64,000 nt of DNA from Gracilaria domingensis (GCA_022539475.1 VCMS01000086.1:111719-175718); one strand, 5' to 3'. Counted from the first letter of the stretch, positions 12,047 to 23,499 are shown. The notes: generated by a model from the sequence alone, not told the origin. A program made the numbers and translations.

Positions 12047-12399
12047 GGAAATGCAGTAACTTCAAACGCTTCTGTTGACACCCCGGTGCCGTCCGGTTTT
12101 CCACTTCCTGGAACCCCTGCGCCAACTGCTAGCACAGTGACTCCTACTGGAGATTCGCGAAATCTAGTTGCCAACGCTGGCGAGGTCCGCAACGGAAACG
12201 CAACCACTGCTGTGGAGATACGAGAAAGTGTTAACACTCGTTCCCGAGAAATTCAGAGACTCGCAGATACTGTACCCCAATCTGGGAAGTCGCACACGAC
12301 GTCGCGCCATCGCGTTTTGAAGGAGAAACGTACTGTGAAAACAGTATCCGCCGATCCGGATCAACAGTCTTACGCGGATAATTGACGCTGTGAAGCGAA

Positions 12400-13041
12400 C
12401 CAGACTTGGCCTGGGTCAACTCATGTGTGAGTGGGTTTGAGAGAGTACCATTTCAATGGTTTCTCTTACAGGACTTGAAGTTTTTGTGAAGTAACACTCC
12501 GAGGAGTACAACCACATCGCGTGGAGAGTTGGCGCTTGGTTTTGAGGTTGCGCCGCCGCCGCAAATGTGCGGGAACGCATCTCTCCGATTTTTTGGGAAA
12601 TAATCGTGTCAAACGCGCGCAGCGCGGGGACACAGCAATTTGTGGTTACTCTTAATGAGTGGCTGTCAGCCGCATCCACGTGGACGGCCGGACACGGCGT
12701 ACTGTCGTCAGATGTGCCAGATCGTGGCGCCCCACCAATGGGAAACGATGGCAGATGGCCCGTGGCCGGGCGAACCGCCGCCCTGCATAGGAAGTGCGAT
12801 TGGCATGCCTCTTCAGCAGAACGGTCACCAGGGTGAAGTCGAAAGACCCGTCAATCGGGAGCGCTACAACTCGAAGGTCTCCCTAGCGAGGGCCGTCAAC
12901 GTTCAACCGTTGGACTCGACTGTTCGAGAGCTTTCAGGAGACCCTCTCACCTTGGAAAGAGAGCGCGTGATTCGCGAGTTATAGTATCGCCGCAACGGGC
13001 GACCCCCGCGAAGCTCGCAGATAGAGGACAAACTCCATCGC
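12400..13041. other. Element C post-pol spacer
   Basis: This corresponds to the 55494-56075 spacer of element A between the pol tail and the chromodomain ORF. Frames are short and I recognise no domain. Confidence 0.5.
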
Positions 13042-13356
13042 TTGGAAAGCATCTCCGAGGGAGCTCCTAAATCTTTATTAGGCCCCTCGAGGCTGCCAAT
13101 TTCAATGGGAATGGCTCAGCAGCCCACAAAGGCCCGCAACCGGGAATTGTATTCACAGGAATTTGTGATAGACCGCATAGTGCGCCATGCCGTGAACGAT
13201 GGAGAAGTGCTTTATCAGGCCCGTTGGTACGGATACGCTCTTGATGAGGATACTTGGGAACCAATTGAACACCTACCGCGGTCCAAGGTCCTCGCCTATT
13301 ATCGGCGCAAGCACTTAGCTTACCCTCCAGACTTGGATTCTGCCCAGGTAAGCTAG
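13042..13356 (+). CDS. Chromodomain ORF of element C
   Basis: The 104-residue frame ends with a chromodomain at about residues 35-92: FVIDRIVRH, then YQARWYGY, EDTWEPIEHL and YYRRKH. The Trp-Tyr cage region and TWEP signature are intact. In chromoviruses this domain usually forms the integrase C-terminus and steers insertion to modified histones. Here it is a separate frame more than 1 kb beyond the integrase, as in element A, so it may be translated independently or joined by splicing. The start is uncertain; an internal Met near residue 28 (13123) is also possible. Confidence 0.8.
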   Translation: MESISEGAPKSLLGPSRLPISMGMAQQPTKARNRELYSQEFVIDRIVRHAVNDGEVLYQARWYGYALDEDTWEPIEHLPRSKVLAYYRRKHLAYPPDLDSAQVS

Positions 13357-13783
13357 CCCCAAGGCTTCCTTGCCGTTGTCAACCGACTGGCCTGCTCGCA
13401 GGATGAATTGATATCTGGTTAAAGATAGAAGAATCTCTGTGGGGAGGAACTCCAAGGGATGAAGAAAAAGATGTACTGCGGGTCACGGACGCCGATTTAT
13501 CGGACTTGGCGAACTACCGTATTACGGGCCAACGCGAATTAACGCGGATATAATGTGAATGGATGCGAAGACGCACAGTTACTCAGGGAGAAGGAACTCT
13601 GGAAGAAGAGTAATCGGAATCGATGAAAAAGGAAGAACAAGGATACCAGAACCCGGTTAAGAAGCAAGAAGTTACCGACTTTCGGGTTATTCTATGACAG
13701 AAGTTATACCACTAGTTGGGTTGTTGGTCCTCCAACGTTGCGTCGTCCGCACTCACTCAAGCGAGGTCGTCCCATTCTTGGGC

Positions 13784-15483
13784 TCACGGTAAACCCGTCG
13801 AGGGTCCCGCACCTCCCGTGTTCGACGGACCACCTTGAGAAGGACTCGCAAACGTTTGCGCACCCAGAATCATCAACTGGCCTAAGTCATACATGTCCGG
13901 TGGGACCGGTACTCCGAAGTTCAGGAGCTGATTACGCATCGCGATGGCACGCGGATCGATGTTTTCGTGGGAAGGGCCTACGCCCCAACCCGTGGGGGCC
14001 ACTGGCAAGTTGCCTGCCCCAGCTTCTGGATTCGCTACCGTCCCAGGCGGCTGACCGACCAGCGCCTGGTTTTCTACCGTATCATCCACCATTAGATCGT
14101 CCTCGTTGGCTGAGGGATTGTAATCATCGGAGAACATGAACCCAACCAGGTGACCCTCCGGGACAGCCCGGGGAATTTGTCGCAGAGCATGCGCTTGATC
14201 GCGTGACACTACGACACCCTCCCACGGGTCGTAATAGACAAAATCCACGGCTCCCGGATGCCTGCGCCCAGGTGAACGATCATAAGGCGACCTACTCCCG
14301 CGTGGGACGCTTTCCGCCGGAACTTGACCCCAGTTGATCTTCTCGATGAGATCGAGGAGGTACTCGAGTTCGAGAACGTTGTCTTCCAAACCCAGAGCGC
14401 TGTGGAGATCCAGCGTCCTCAGGACGAGCCGCAGCTTTGGCGGGATGTAACAAACACGATGTTGATCATAGGCTTCCCAAAGCATGAACGCGGCAAGGCG
14501 AGCCGCCCATTCAGCGATGAAAAGAATCCAATACCCTGAGTTGGGATTCGCAAGCATGCGCGACCTCAAGTAGGAGATACAAGGGGGAAGTTCCGCGAAA
14601 CAACTGCGAGGGACTTCGTACATGCTCCACCACGCTGGAAGGGATGGGAATCGCCCCGCTAACGCCGTCGGGCGCAACCGCTCAACCTCGATGTTCTGAT
14701 TGGGAATCAGATACCCGAATCGGGACCTCCACTTGCTCTCATTCCGCAGCCTGTCGAAGAACGATCCATCTCCAGAAGGACGTCGCAGATGGTGAAACTC
14801 CGCTCAGATGATAGGCCTGTGAAACAGGAGGATGTCGGATTGCATTTCCTGAGGAAAGGGAGCTGAGGCTGAGAACTCCGCGAGGTTCGCGCCATACTGA
14901 ATTTCTCCGTACGTTCGGAAGCGAGATAAGTCGAAACCGTATGACGGTGAAATCAGCTCTGGAAAAGAGGCCCGCTCCTTACGGAGGTACGCGAGCCGCG
15001 CCATTGCCGCTCGGGCTTGATCCAACGTCTCGTATTGACGACCGCGTCTCTGCCGCTAGATAAGATGAGTCGGCACCGCGAAGCGGTTCCCCCAATCCCA
15101 GGAGTCGACCATGTCGCGAGGAAAGCCGCCAGGCAGCAGACCGTTCTCGGTATAAGCATCGACTAACGCAACGTAACGTTGCGTACCGCCGTCGGATTGA
15201 ACCAGGGAGCTCTGGAGTACGTCCAACTTCCTTCCGTTTTCGAATCCTGTGTCAAGAGTGACTCGCGCGCAATCCAGCCACCTGGAGTACCCAACAATGG
15301 CACGGCATGCGCCGAGTTCCACGCAGCTACGTCGACCGGATTCGGTGTCGGAGTGTGACTTTGACTCTGTAGCAGAGGAGCTGTGGCGAAGCCGCCGAGA
15401 TATCCAGTCGCGGGAACAGAGAGACTCGGGTTGCCCGACGCCCCAGGCTGGGAAGGCTGGTCACTATCCTGGTAAGGATTCAT
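13784..15483 (-). pseudogene. Antisense ORF of element C (conserved, unknown)
   Basis: Opposite to pol, between the chromodomain and the 3' LTR. The protein starts MNPYQDS (15483) and ends at 13784. Blocks shared with element A are SRAPWF, ENGLLPGG, PSYGFD, TYGEIQYG, then CFAELPPC, WAARLAAF, LWEAYD, YDRSPGRRHP, FVYYDPWEG and GFMFSD. Three lesions are visible: a frameshift around 15165-15320, a TAG stop at 15056-15058 not seen in A, and a TGA at 14804-14806 that A also has at the same codon. After the TGA the frame stays open and similar to A (RSRFGYLIP near 14700). I know no domain match. Transcription would have to start in or near the 3' LTR, on the strand opposite to the element. Confidence 0.75.
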
Positions 15484-15674
15484 CGCGGAGACGATCTAAG
15501 GAGAATCTGGGAAAGCCAAGTCGTCGGAGCGCACTGTGACTGCGGGAGAACTTACCGTAGAACCGTGAGGCTCGTTGCGACGAGGGACCGGGATGTCGGT
15601 AAGGCTCATCGCAGATTGCGTATTTATACTCTTCTCCATTGGAAGTCTCCGGCGTTCTCGGCAATGCCTCGAGG

Positions 15675-15687
15675 CTAAGGAGGGGGA
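15675..15687 (+). promoter_or_regulatory. Polypurine tract of element C
   Basis: CTAAGGAGGGGGA lies immediately before the 3' LTR start (TGTGTAGAGC). It would prime plus-strand DNA synthesis. Confidence 0.8.
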
Positions 15688-16640
15688 TGTGTAGAGCAAA
15701 CGTGAAAACGCGGTATCAGCGAAGTTGATACTCATAAGTCGTGCACCGAGGTTTGATCCTAGGAAAGGAAAGTATGAAACTTGGCCCAAAACTGGGATAT
15801 TTCGAGGTGGTTGGGTGTCGGAATGTCCGCTGAACTGGCCATGGTGTGGCACGTTGTATTGAGTGGTCGTGGGTACACGTGGTTTGATTTGGGTCTATTC
15901 ACAGAGGAATTGTTTCGATAGTCGAATTATTTACTGGTCGCTGACGCGGGCCAGTCACGTACACCACGTGTGTGGCTCTGCACAAGTGTGCATTAGATTA
16001 TTTATTTTCGTTTAACTAATTTACCGGTTACGGTATAGGAGGTGACCTCGCGGCCACCTCCACCTTCAGTAAAGGGTAACCGGGTTCGGCTGTGGACTAG
16101 TTTCGCCTGCGCGACGTGCACCACTCCTCTTGGAGAGTCACCGCGTACGGTACGTTCTAGCTCCATCCGCCGGGATCATTCAGGCAATTCTGATCATATG
16201 TGCCCATTGCCCTCGGGCTAATTCCGTCTTCGGACACCTTACATTGTGCAGATAACTGCTTACCCACAAGTGGTAGAACTAGCAACTCTGTATAGAGATC
16301 TTTGCCGCGTGGGCTTAATACACGTCGCTGTCATCCGCCGCTGGGTCTGTTGCCGCTTTCCGCACGCCCCGCCGGGGGTTTCCTTTGGTTTTTCCCTCTT
16401 TTTCCCCCTTTTTGCTTAGGGTTTTCACCGTCCTCTGGTGCTGCCCACCACTGTGGTCTCCGTTTCCGGATCTTTACCTAGCCTGTTCCCCGTCAACCTC
16501 CGAGGTATATCCCGAGGCATGGGCGGTCTTACACCCGCCATTCTCCGTGCACGGAGAGCTCATTCCCTGAGTCTACCTCCCCTAGGAAGCAAGGACTCGA
16601 ACGCCTTGAGTGTCTCTCCCGTCCCCCGGTTTGCACTACA
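15688..16640 (+). repeat. 3' LTR of element C
   Basis: It starts TGTGTAGAGC after the polypurine tract and ends TTTGCACTACA, about 953 bp. It is confirmed by the diverged solo copy at 39794-41202 and the fragment at 1-410. It contains a hairpin (GGAGGTGACC pairing with GGCCACCTCC, 16038-16061), a CTGTATAGAG block (near 16290) and the CCTCCGAGGTATATCC block (16496-16511) shared with families A and B. Confidence 0.88.
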
Positions 16641-16794
16641 CTTTGAAGAGTTGTTACTGAGTCTGGCGGGGCAACAATAGCCCTGTTTAAATAATAAAAA
16701 GCTAGAATCTTTTCGAAACAACATAAGGTTTGCAGACCCCAGTCGTTTAATTATTCAGGCTAAGATTGCCTGAAATGGGGCTTTTTTCGAAACA

Positions 16795-17690
16795 GTGACA
16801 AAAACCAGAGAACGCCACGCACCGATGGTCCAAAAAGCTTACCCTATTCCCATTGCGCACCCTGTCCGGGATCGGGGGTCTTCACTGTTTACGTTCGTCA
16901 TGGTCGTCACCCCAAACGAACCCCGGTCATCCTCGGCCACTCCAGACCCTCAGATACAGCAGACAGAGCCACCAATTTGCCAGGTTGTTCTAGATCCGAC
17001 TCCAAACGTTCCTCTAGCATCTCCTCGCGGCCCACAGCGCGTTTCTCAGAGGTTTGTCATGAACAAAATTGAAAAATAGTGGGTGCTCCAAAACTTGATA
17101 GCCCATAACGCTCGTGTTCAGAAGATGAAAACATTAGACAAGACTTGTGAAACCGTTGCAGAACGCGCAAGAAACCGCCATATACCGCACAGCACTATAA
17201 TACACCAACAAAATAAATACCACATGAGCTGGAGAAGGGCATATATGGCGCGCATAACCGCCGAAAACGTACGAAATATCGCAAATTAATTGCAGGACTT
17301 GGCAAAGAATGTTATTATTTGGCCTACTGGGAGGTGGTCAGGGTGACGTACTTCTAGCTGCAGCTCGTGGTAGAGAGAACGATGCCCAACCTGTCTTGGA
17401 TTAAGCGGTGCTCGATTACAAACATGGGGCCTTGGAAAAGACTCTAACTACAGATGATGGAGCGGAGAAAGCATTAGCGAGAAACAAAGAGTTCCGAGCA
17501 GAAAAGGAGAAACGCAACCGCGAAAGAAAGGAAACTTTCGAGAAGAACAAGCGATTGCGTAAAAGAAACCAGAAGAACGAGACCGCCGCAAAAGTGCCGC
17601 GGAGCGCCAAGCCTTGCCAGCAAAAAAACGCATTGCAAATGCTGCAATCGCAAGTGCGGAACTACAACGTCGAAAAAGTGAGCAGTTCGG
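16795..17690 (+). pseudogene. Myb/SANT-like and coiled-coil accessory gene of H2, decayed
   Basis: A Pro/Ser-rich start is followed by a helical region (WVLQNLIAHNARVQKMKTL, then HQQNKYHMSWRRAY) after a stop at about 17077. A second stop lies at 17287-17289. A strongly charged helix follows in another frame (about 17465-17690: KEKRNRERKETFEKNKRLRKR). This is the layout of the Myb-like partner in H3. It faces the minus-strand transposase at 18047-19334. Partner proteins of this kind assist the transposase (family knowledge). Recognition rests on composition and context, so it is moderate. Confidence 0.55.
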
Positions 17691-18046
17691 TATTTTGGTC
17701 GGTCTATTTGCTAACAGCAACAATCTTGACCTGTGCGATCCCGCTACTCTGCTACTACTCCCTCTTTTATCAGACTCCCTTCTCATTGATCCCGCTCTTA
17801 CCGAACCATCTGAAAACGAAGCACATCCTCCGGCCTACGGCAATGCGGATGCTTCTACTGACCCCGCGCCGCAGTCTTCCGAAGGGCCGGATCGTGAATC
17901 GGTGGAACAGGAATGATATGTTTCTTTCTCTTTTAGCGGAACGCGGAGCGGCGATTGCCAAGTCCGCAGCGTAGGGAGCCAAAGGCGACCGGAGCGAAGG
18001 ACTTCACGCGAGCCGCTCCGCGCGCTGCTCACCGAACAATAAACGT

Positions 18047-19334
18047 TTACATGTCTTTCTCAAGGTCCTCATCCTCATACTCTTGATCAACATGCGCACG
18101 CACTTTTTCTTCGTATCTGAAACGAGGGTGTAGAGAATGACCGCGTCGATCCAACTGCCAGTTAGAAAGCAATGCTGCCGTGTGATAGGCAATGGGGAGC
18201 AGTGATTTCTCGAAATTCCATTATCCCAGAAACAACCGGAAACGGTTGTTGATATATCCGATACCCTACTCGTTTACCACTTGTTGCCTTCTGATCCGCT
18301 TGTTGTTTACCGTTCTATACATACACGTCGTGCTCTCGTTTCTTTATACGGCGCAACAATAGCGCCACTGCCAGCAAACCCCATGTCAGCCATACCATGC
18401 CGCCCGTTCGACAAAAAAGACTGCGCATCACGAAAGACCTTAGAGCTAGTATACAGATTGCAGTCATTGTCCGCGCCTTTCTCATATATTTCGAGGCGTA
18501 TAAAGCGTCCAAACAGGTCACAAAAAAGAAGAATCGACCAGGCATGGGCTTTTTATAGCCATCGTAGGCATGTTCTTGTTCAAAGTTCTCTTTAGGCCTC
18601 CACTGCTTGCCTTTCTTTCCATACAGAGAAAAGACACACTTCGGGAAACCGATAATTAACTCTTCTATATCCTCCCTCTGTTGTTCGTCGGGCCACCGAA
18701 TGAGCTTAGGTTCATGAGCATCTAGAGTTCTAAATATGGAGTACAGTACATGACAAAAGTAGTTCGAAACCGTTCCGGGAGATACACTGTAGCCTTGAGC
18801 AATTCGTTCCACACCTACTACTCCTTTGTTGGATCCATCAAAAACATCAAGGAACATGAAGAGCATTTATTCGGTTGCAAGACGCTTTCGGTGTGGCAGG
18901 CGTTGCTGTCCTTCGAAATTGTTTCTGACATCTATGGGAAGCTCTAGTCGCTGACGGACTAGGTTGTGAAGATTGCCAAAGTCTTCTCTTTTCATGTGGG
19001 GTGTTTTCTCGCACAAAAGAACGCCTGGATTTTCAACGCGTATGTTATTATACACTTGAGATGAAAAGCGTTTAGCATACTTTGCTTTTGATCCAAAAAA
19101 AAAATTTCCTTGTCGCGGTTTGCTTTGCTTTTCGGAAAAGTCGAGATGCGAAGAATATGAGAAAGATTGTGGGGCTAGTAACGCTCCTTGATTGTCGAGC
19201 ATCTGTGTCTGGATGGCTCTCTGTGACATTTGGTCTAACAGAAGCATGTAGACCAAGTAGGCTTTTTCCTTTATCTCTGGTGGATGGAAGACATCAGTTC
19301 TCGCAACACGTGCACAGACAATAAGAAATTGCAC
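18047..19334 (-). pseudogene. PIF/Harbinger-type transposase, decayed (H2)
   Basis: The N-terminal part (19334-18867) leads, through one in-frame stop, into a helix-turn-helix-like segment (VERIAQGYSVSPGTVSNYF), LIRWPDEQQREDIEELI and a core with GFPKCVFSLYGKKG, where the family normally has G-x-x-D-G-T. The first catalytic Asp therefore seems lost. FFFVTCLDALYASKYMRKA follows. After a frameshift near 18315 the C-terminus is readable down to the acidic tail EDEDLEKDM and a stop at 18047-18049. The gene is convergent with the 16795-17690 partner. It is inactive. Confidence 0.75.
18231..18250. repeat. 8-bp hairpin with GAAA loop
   Basis: AACAACCG, then GAAA, then CGGTTGTT: a perfect 8-bp stem with a GNRA-type tetraloop, inside the decayed 3' part of the H2 transposase. 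Confidence 0.6.
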
Positions 19335-19984
19335 TTGACTTGATATTTAAGAACTGCCTAGATTCAAGAATTAAACTTTAAGGTAAGCTTTTCGTATTTG
19401 AAAAAGCTAGTGGCGTCTCCATGATCGTGATAGAGTGGGTCCACGATTTTTCTTGTCCATCGAGCTGTGTCCATGGGAATCGTTATGGGTTTTTCTGAAC
19501 GAAATGGGGTGGGAGTGGTTCTTCTGTGTGTAGTGCTGTCATTTTTTTGTCTGTTTCTTTCCGTGTTCTTCCGTTGCTCGTGCAGTGCCTCAGATTCTAG
19601 TTCCGAACACGAAGATGCAGCTGTGTTGTCCAGAGATTAAGATATTATATGGAAAATCAAATGTTAGTTTGTGTCCCACCTAATATCTAGGAGTAAAATA
19701 ACCTACTGTTTCTACAGTCAATTGGCCAATTACACGTATTTATAGTGTAGCACACTCTATGAAACAGCAGTTGGTAATGTTGCAGGGTTTGATTGTGACT
19801 GATTAACTGCATAATGTGATTCCTATTGGTAGTTCCAGAAAAAAATTTCTCATCTGTTGGATACTAAGTTTGTTCCGTTCCAATTGGTTAAATTCGGTTT
19901 CTGCAAAATTCCAGGTCTGTGTAAAATGATGTGAAATCGAAGGACCTAGATCTTTTCTTTACTTCGCGAATATGGAAGATGCTG
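19335..19984. other. No recognisable feature
   Basis: AT-rich non-coding sequence beyond the H2 transposase start. It probably includes the H2 right end, but I could not pair its terminus with the left side. Confidence 0.4.
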
Positions 19985-20215
19985 ATGCAGAAGCAGTTGA
20001 ATGTTGTGTTGCTTTTGTTGTTTTTATTAGAAAGAATGGTTGGGACCAAGAAGCCCGACCTCTACCTTTTATAGCTTTTTATAGCGCCCTGTTTTAAACA
20101 ATGGTTGTTTACTTTGTGTTGTCGTCTTTAGATCATAGTTTTGTGGTTTACTTGCATTGGCGAGAACAACTTTGAAATATCTTTTTATAATAGCTATCTA
20201 GCACTATTACCTATT
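19985..20215 (-). repeat. Copia-type LTR remnant without adjoining coding sequence
   Basis: Reverse complement similar to 2936-3165, including TATAAAAG (near 20075) and CAACTGCTTCTGCATCAGC (near 19985-20003). It is followed at 20217-20236 by four to five AAATT-type repeats. Possibly a solo LTR; no target duplication was found. Confidence 0.5.
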
Positions 20216-20688
20216 AAATTAAATTAAATTAAATTAGGTTTGGAGGAAAATCAAGTGCCGTCGTAGGTCTCCGTGGAATCAAGAAGTGGAAGTAGTAATT
20301 TGACATGTTATTGCTTAGTGCAAATCACAGGATCTACATAAGGCATGTCGGAGAACGGCGTGGTTGCCGAAATTTGCCATGAGTGAGAAAAAACGTCGCG
20401 CGTTGGAGACTGCTTTTGTAGGCTTGCATTTGTTCGCATGATCTTTTCGAGGGACGAAGAATATAGTTTATTTATAGGCTTTCGATCCTGGACAGTTGTG
20501 TCTGTGTTTGATGCACAGCCGTCGCGCGGCGACGACAGCAGGCACCTTCCTCGTGCATTTCGAAGATGTCTTTGTGAAGACATCACTACTATCTTTCAAT
20601 TTTGAATCGCGTTGCGATCTTCAAGGCTGCTGGTTTCTTCAGGTTGCGGGTCGCGTTGCGATCTTCGAAGCTGCTGCAGCTTTTTCGC

Positions 20689-21846
20689 ATGGCAAATCTA
20701 GCCTCCGTAGCTGCAACTTTGCTGCCAGAGAACCTCCGAAGAACTGCAAAGCACATTCGAAAACGTCAAAAGAACCACAGCATCAAACATTTGCCACCAT
20801 TCACGAATCGTAACGTATCTGCTACCGCGCGTGAAACGACCGTCAAAGCAACCGCCGGAGGAGAACCTTTAGTTATTCCAGATCCTGAACAGTTTCTGCG
20901 CTCGAATCCGTTGCTTGCTGAATCCCTCAAGAAGCAAACTCGTAGGAAATATTGTAGGGCCCTTGCAGCATTTCTGCACTCTCCGTTTTCGAAATCACTA
21001 CAGTTATCGCATCTTGATGAACGGTTCGCCAAATATATTCAAAGTGTCTTCACCGCAGATCCAAGACCTGTCCGTCGGCAAGGAGTCACTGATGCTCTTT
21101 GTATGATTTTACTGATGTACCCATTTCTGAAGGATTCATTTGGCCGCACGCGAAGAAGTATAAGAACCTGGGAAAAGAATCATCCATCATGCTCCTCAGT
21201 ACCAATAACCAGACAGCTGCTGTACGCTATCGCGTGGAGGGCTTTCTCTACTGGAAAAGAACAATTTGCCATTATGCTGTTGCTAAGCTTTGCGGCCTAC
21301 TTGCGCGTATCTGAAGTTCTCAAGCTGACGTGGAATCAAGTTGCATTCCCAGGAGATCCAAGAATTTCTGGTTTCAACGGAAACATAGGAGGCCTCAATA
21401 TCAAAGACGCCAAAACAGGACCGCTACAATTCGTACCAATTAGAGATCCAGTCGTTCTTTTTGCAGCACAAATATATCGAGATAAGAATCAACAGCATTC
21501 ATTCGTTGCATCCGAGACGACACAAACGTCATATGCCAAGACCTTGAGATCCATTCTGTCTGCGTACAATCCCTCTCACCTCCAAATTAACCCCCACTCC
21601 GCAAGAATTGGAGCCGCCACAGAAGATTTCATCAAGGAAGTTCCGGTCGAAAAAATTGCAATCACAGCCCGGTGGGAGTCCATGCAGTCCTTAAGGCGGT
21701 ATGTTACTAATGGAAGGTCATGGCTCATGAATATGAATATCCCCAGCGATGTTGGCGAGCAAATCGAGGCAGACGCGAACTGTCTAATCCAACGATTCCG
21801 GAATCTTCCGTTCTCAACATCTCAGCAGTCCCGACACTGCTTGTAA
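20689..21846 (+). CDS. Tyrosine recombinase (intact, Crypton/DIRS-type)
   Basis: A 385-residue frame from the ATG at 20689; an open stretch upstream to 20602 lacks an ATG. The C-terminal catalytic domain has every residue expected of a tyrosine recombinase: Arg in LRVSEVLKLTW (about 21305), Lys in DAKTG, His-x-x-Arg in NPHSARIG (about 21592), Trp in ARWES, and Tyr in LRRYVTNG (about 21700). The N-terminal part is a helical SAM-like region (SLKKQTRRKYCRALAAF). Such enzymes cut and rejoin DNA through a 3'-phosphotyrosine link and serve Crypton DNA transposons or DIRS/PAT retroelements. No frameshift or stop was found, unusual in this decayed region. Gag and RT downstream belong to a protease-bearing Ty3/gypsy element, so a Crypton-like origin is the simpler reading. 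Confidence 0.85.
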   Translation: MANLASVAATLLPENLRRTAKHIRKRQKNHSIKHLPPFTNRNVSATARETTVKATAGGEPLVIPDPEQFLRSNPLLAESLKKQTRRKYCRALAAFLHSPFSKSLQLSHLDERFAKYIQSVFTADPRPVRRQGVTDALCMILLMYPFLKDSFGRTRRSIRTWEKNHPSCSSVPITRQLLYAIAWRAFSTGKEQFAIMLLLSFAAYLRVSEVLKLTWNQVAFPGDPRISGFNGNIGGLNIKDAKTGPLQFVPIRDPVVLFAAQIYRDKNQQHSFVASETTQTSYAKTLRSILSAYNPSHLQINPHSARIGAATEDFIKEVPVEKIAITARWESMQSLRRYVTNGRSWLMNMNIPSDVGEQIEADANCLIQRFRNLPFSTSQQSRHCL

Positions 21847-21870
21847 CGGTCAGCTTCTCAACTGACCGTT
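21845..21870. repeat. 9-bp hairpin over the recombinase stop codon
   Basis: AACGGTCAG, an 8-nt loop, then CTGACCGTT. It overlaps the TAA of the recombinase. TGTAACGG (21842) could also be the start of a 5' LTR of element E, but no second copy exists in the window to test this. Confidence 0.55.
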
Positions 21871-22302
21871 CATTTTCGAAAGTCGTTCTTCTTCGGACCC
21901 CAACCAATATCTTCTGCTCCCCCCTTTTTAGTCCGACTCGGCACTCTTCTTCTCTTCTGTCAACGTTCTCCTCACGTTTTCCGCCTCCTTGTTCTCCCTT
22001 CTTCTCTGTTTGAGAGTTTCGAAAGTAAGGCTCTGCTTCGTTCGTCCTTTCTCTCACTCAGGTATGAACGGCATCGGCGGCGGAGACTGTTGATGGCTGC
22101 GCAATTTACATTTCGAGCGAGAGCCGGCTACGCAGGACACAACTTTATTGCATACGATACCGCTCGCTTCAAAAGCCCTGCTCGGAACACGCTCTAACCA
22201 GATAAGCCTGCAGATATGTGAGCCCAATCGTGTCAGACATCAAGAGGACATTTTCATCGTTCCGAAGAACTAAAAGCCGCGTCTCTTGTACGACGTTCTA
22301 CT

Positions 22303-23447
22303 GTGACGCCAATTGAAGACAAAACGAATCCTCCATCGCAGAGAAACGTCTCTACGCTTAATGTTACTAGCCCTGTGTCGATTAAAACAAGCACTGACCC
22401 TGACCTCCTAGAAATTCGTCGTGGGCAACAAGAATCGCTTCGATCGCAACAAAGTTCTATCGATGCCTTAACACAACAGCTTTCGTCGCTGCAGACTCTT
22501 TTGTCGTCCCGCCAATCACTCTCCGCACTACCAGAATCAGTTCCAGAAACACGCCATCCCACGAAAAAAATGACCACTCTCCTGATGCACACGTCTCCAA
22601 AAACACCTCGCCAAATCCGCTCCAAGTCTTGCTATCGTCCAACGTCAGCCCGTACTTTGGTCTTGAACATGAAAGAACATCGACCAAGGTTCGTTGGTTT
22701 ATATCCAGTATTCGAAAAGTAACAAGCCTTTGTCATGGTCTGGCCGCACGGGAGGAAGTCGAAATCGCTGCATGCTTGCTTCGGGATAACGCATATCTTT
22801 GGTACCATAGAGTCGCGCTTGCAGGTCAGTACTTCTATACGATGGAAGAACTCCAAGCAGCAATGCTTGCCGAATTCGTGCCCACCTACGAACAAGCAAA
22901 CGCCACGCTTTCGCTGATCAAGTTGCGCATGATCGGCCCATTGGAGACCCATTTCACGAAATTCAGAAAACTGACAGACATTTGCGCAACACCGAATATT
23001 GAAGAGTTCAAATTCTTCCAACTCAGTCTGCCCATACTGTTCAAGAAGAAACTTTCGGAGAGATATCCGGCAAAACAACCCGAATCAATTTCAGACGTTT
23101 TTAACTTCTCACGTACGATCAGCATCTCCAAACGCTTGGAGGACTCTTCGAAACACTCCCAGTCTTCCAGAAAGAGCTCAAGCCGCTCTAAGGATGAGAG
23201 CAACTCAAACCGTTCCTCTCGAAAGCCTCCGAAGGCAATGAATCCACGTGCAATCCAAAAGGACCCAGACGCCGACACTTGGGGACCCGCGGACTTCCAG
23301 AACTGTCTCGAACTAGAAACTTATCGCAGCCACGATAGATGCATGAAGTGTGGTAAGAAGCCCTGGAGTGATCTAAAACATCCGTGTAGAGCCACAGTAG
23401 CATCGGCCTCCGCACAGCAACCGTTGCGGAACCAAGCAAAAAACTAA
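22303..23447 (+). pseudogene. Element E gag, decayed
   Basis: Two frames joined by a shift near 22680-22700. The first is Gln/Ser-rich and leads into a capsid-like segment with ACLLRDNAYLWYHRV, MEELQAAMLAEF and ETHFTKFRKL (about 22770-22970). A Ser/Lys/Arg-rich region follows. A single zinc-finger-like CMKCGKKPWSDLKHPC (near 23341-23388) stands in place of a classical CCHC knuckle. Gag proteins assemble the virus-like particle and bind the element RNA. The order gag, protease, RT, RNase H then follows downstream on the same strand. Confidence 0.75.
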
Positions 23448-23499
23448 CCCCGCCGCACCCTCGTGCGGCTCGTGACCTTCGAGTAAGCGATTGCGTGCT

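Larger units (their letters stand above)
9440..12385 (+). pseudogene. Element C pol remnant (RNase H, integrase, tail)
   Basis: Closely similar to the pol of element A from 53060 on. RNase H starts near 9500 (VDTDAS near 9635) and is interrupted by a MITE at 9773-10205, then resumes with TDHSALWWL (near 10280). Integrase has the zinc-binding HYVKIGAH and CTDCAKN motifs, the catalytic core with VAIDFLGEL, LLSDNGSQF (near 11150) and QVERFNRTM (Glu, near 11260), and the tail KEYYNPEKERRHKLSP. Lesions are a TGC-to-TGA stop at 10472-10474, a frameshift near 11595 and a stop at 11923-11925. A Pro/Ser/Thr-rich tail continues to 12385. PR and RT upstream are missing, so the element is 5'-truncated next to H1. 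Confidence 0.88.

Noticed and set aside
20217-20236. AAATT tandem run as a possible array or centromeric repeat
   Set aside because: Only four to five units; an ordinary microsatellite.
20602-21846. The tyrosine recombinase as part of a DIRS element with the downstream gag and RT
   Set aside because: The downstream pol has a retropepsin protease and Ty3/gypsy-type RT and RNase H, which DIRS elements lack, so joint origin is not supported.
21842-22200. 5' LTR of element E starting TGTAACGG
   Set aside because: Plausible start, but no second copy exists in the window and no primer site is clear, so it was left as a note only.
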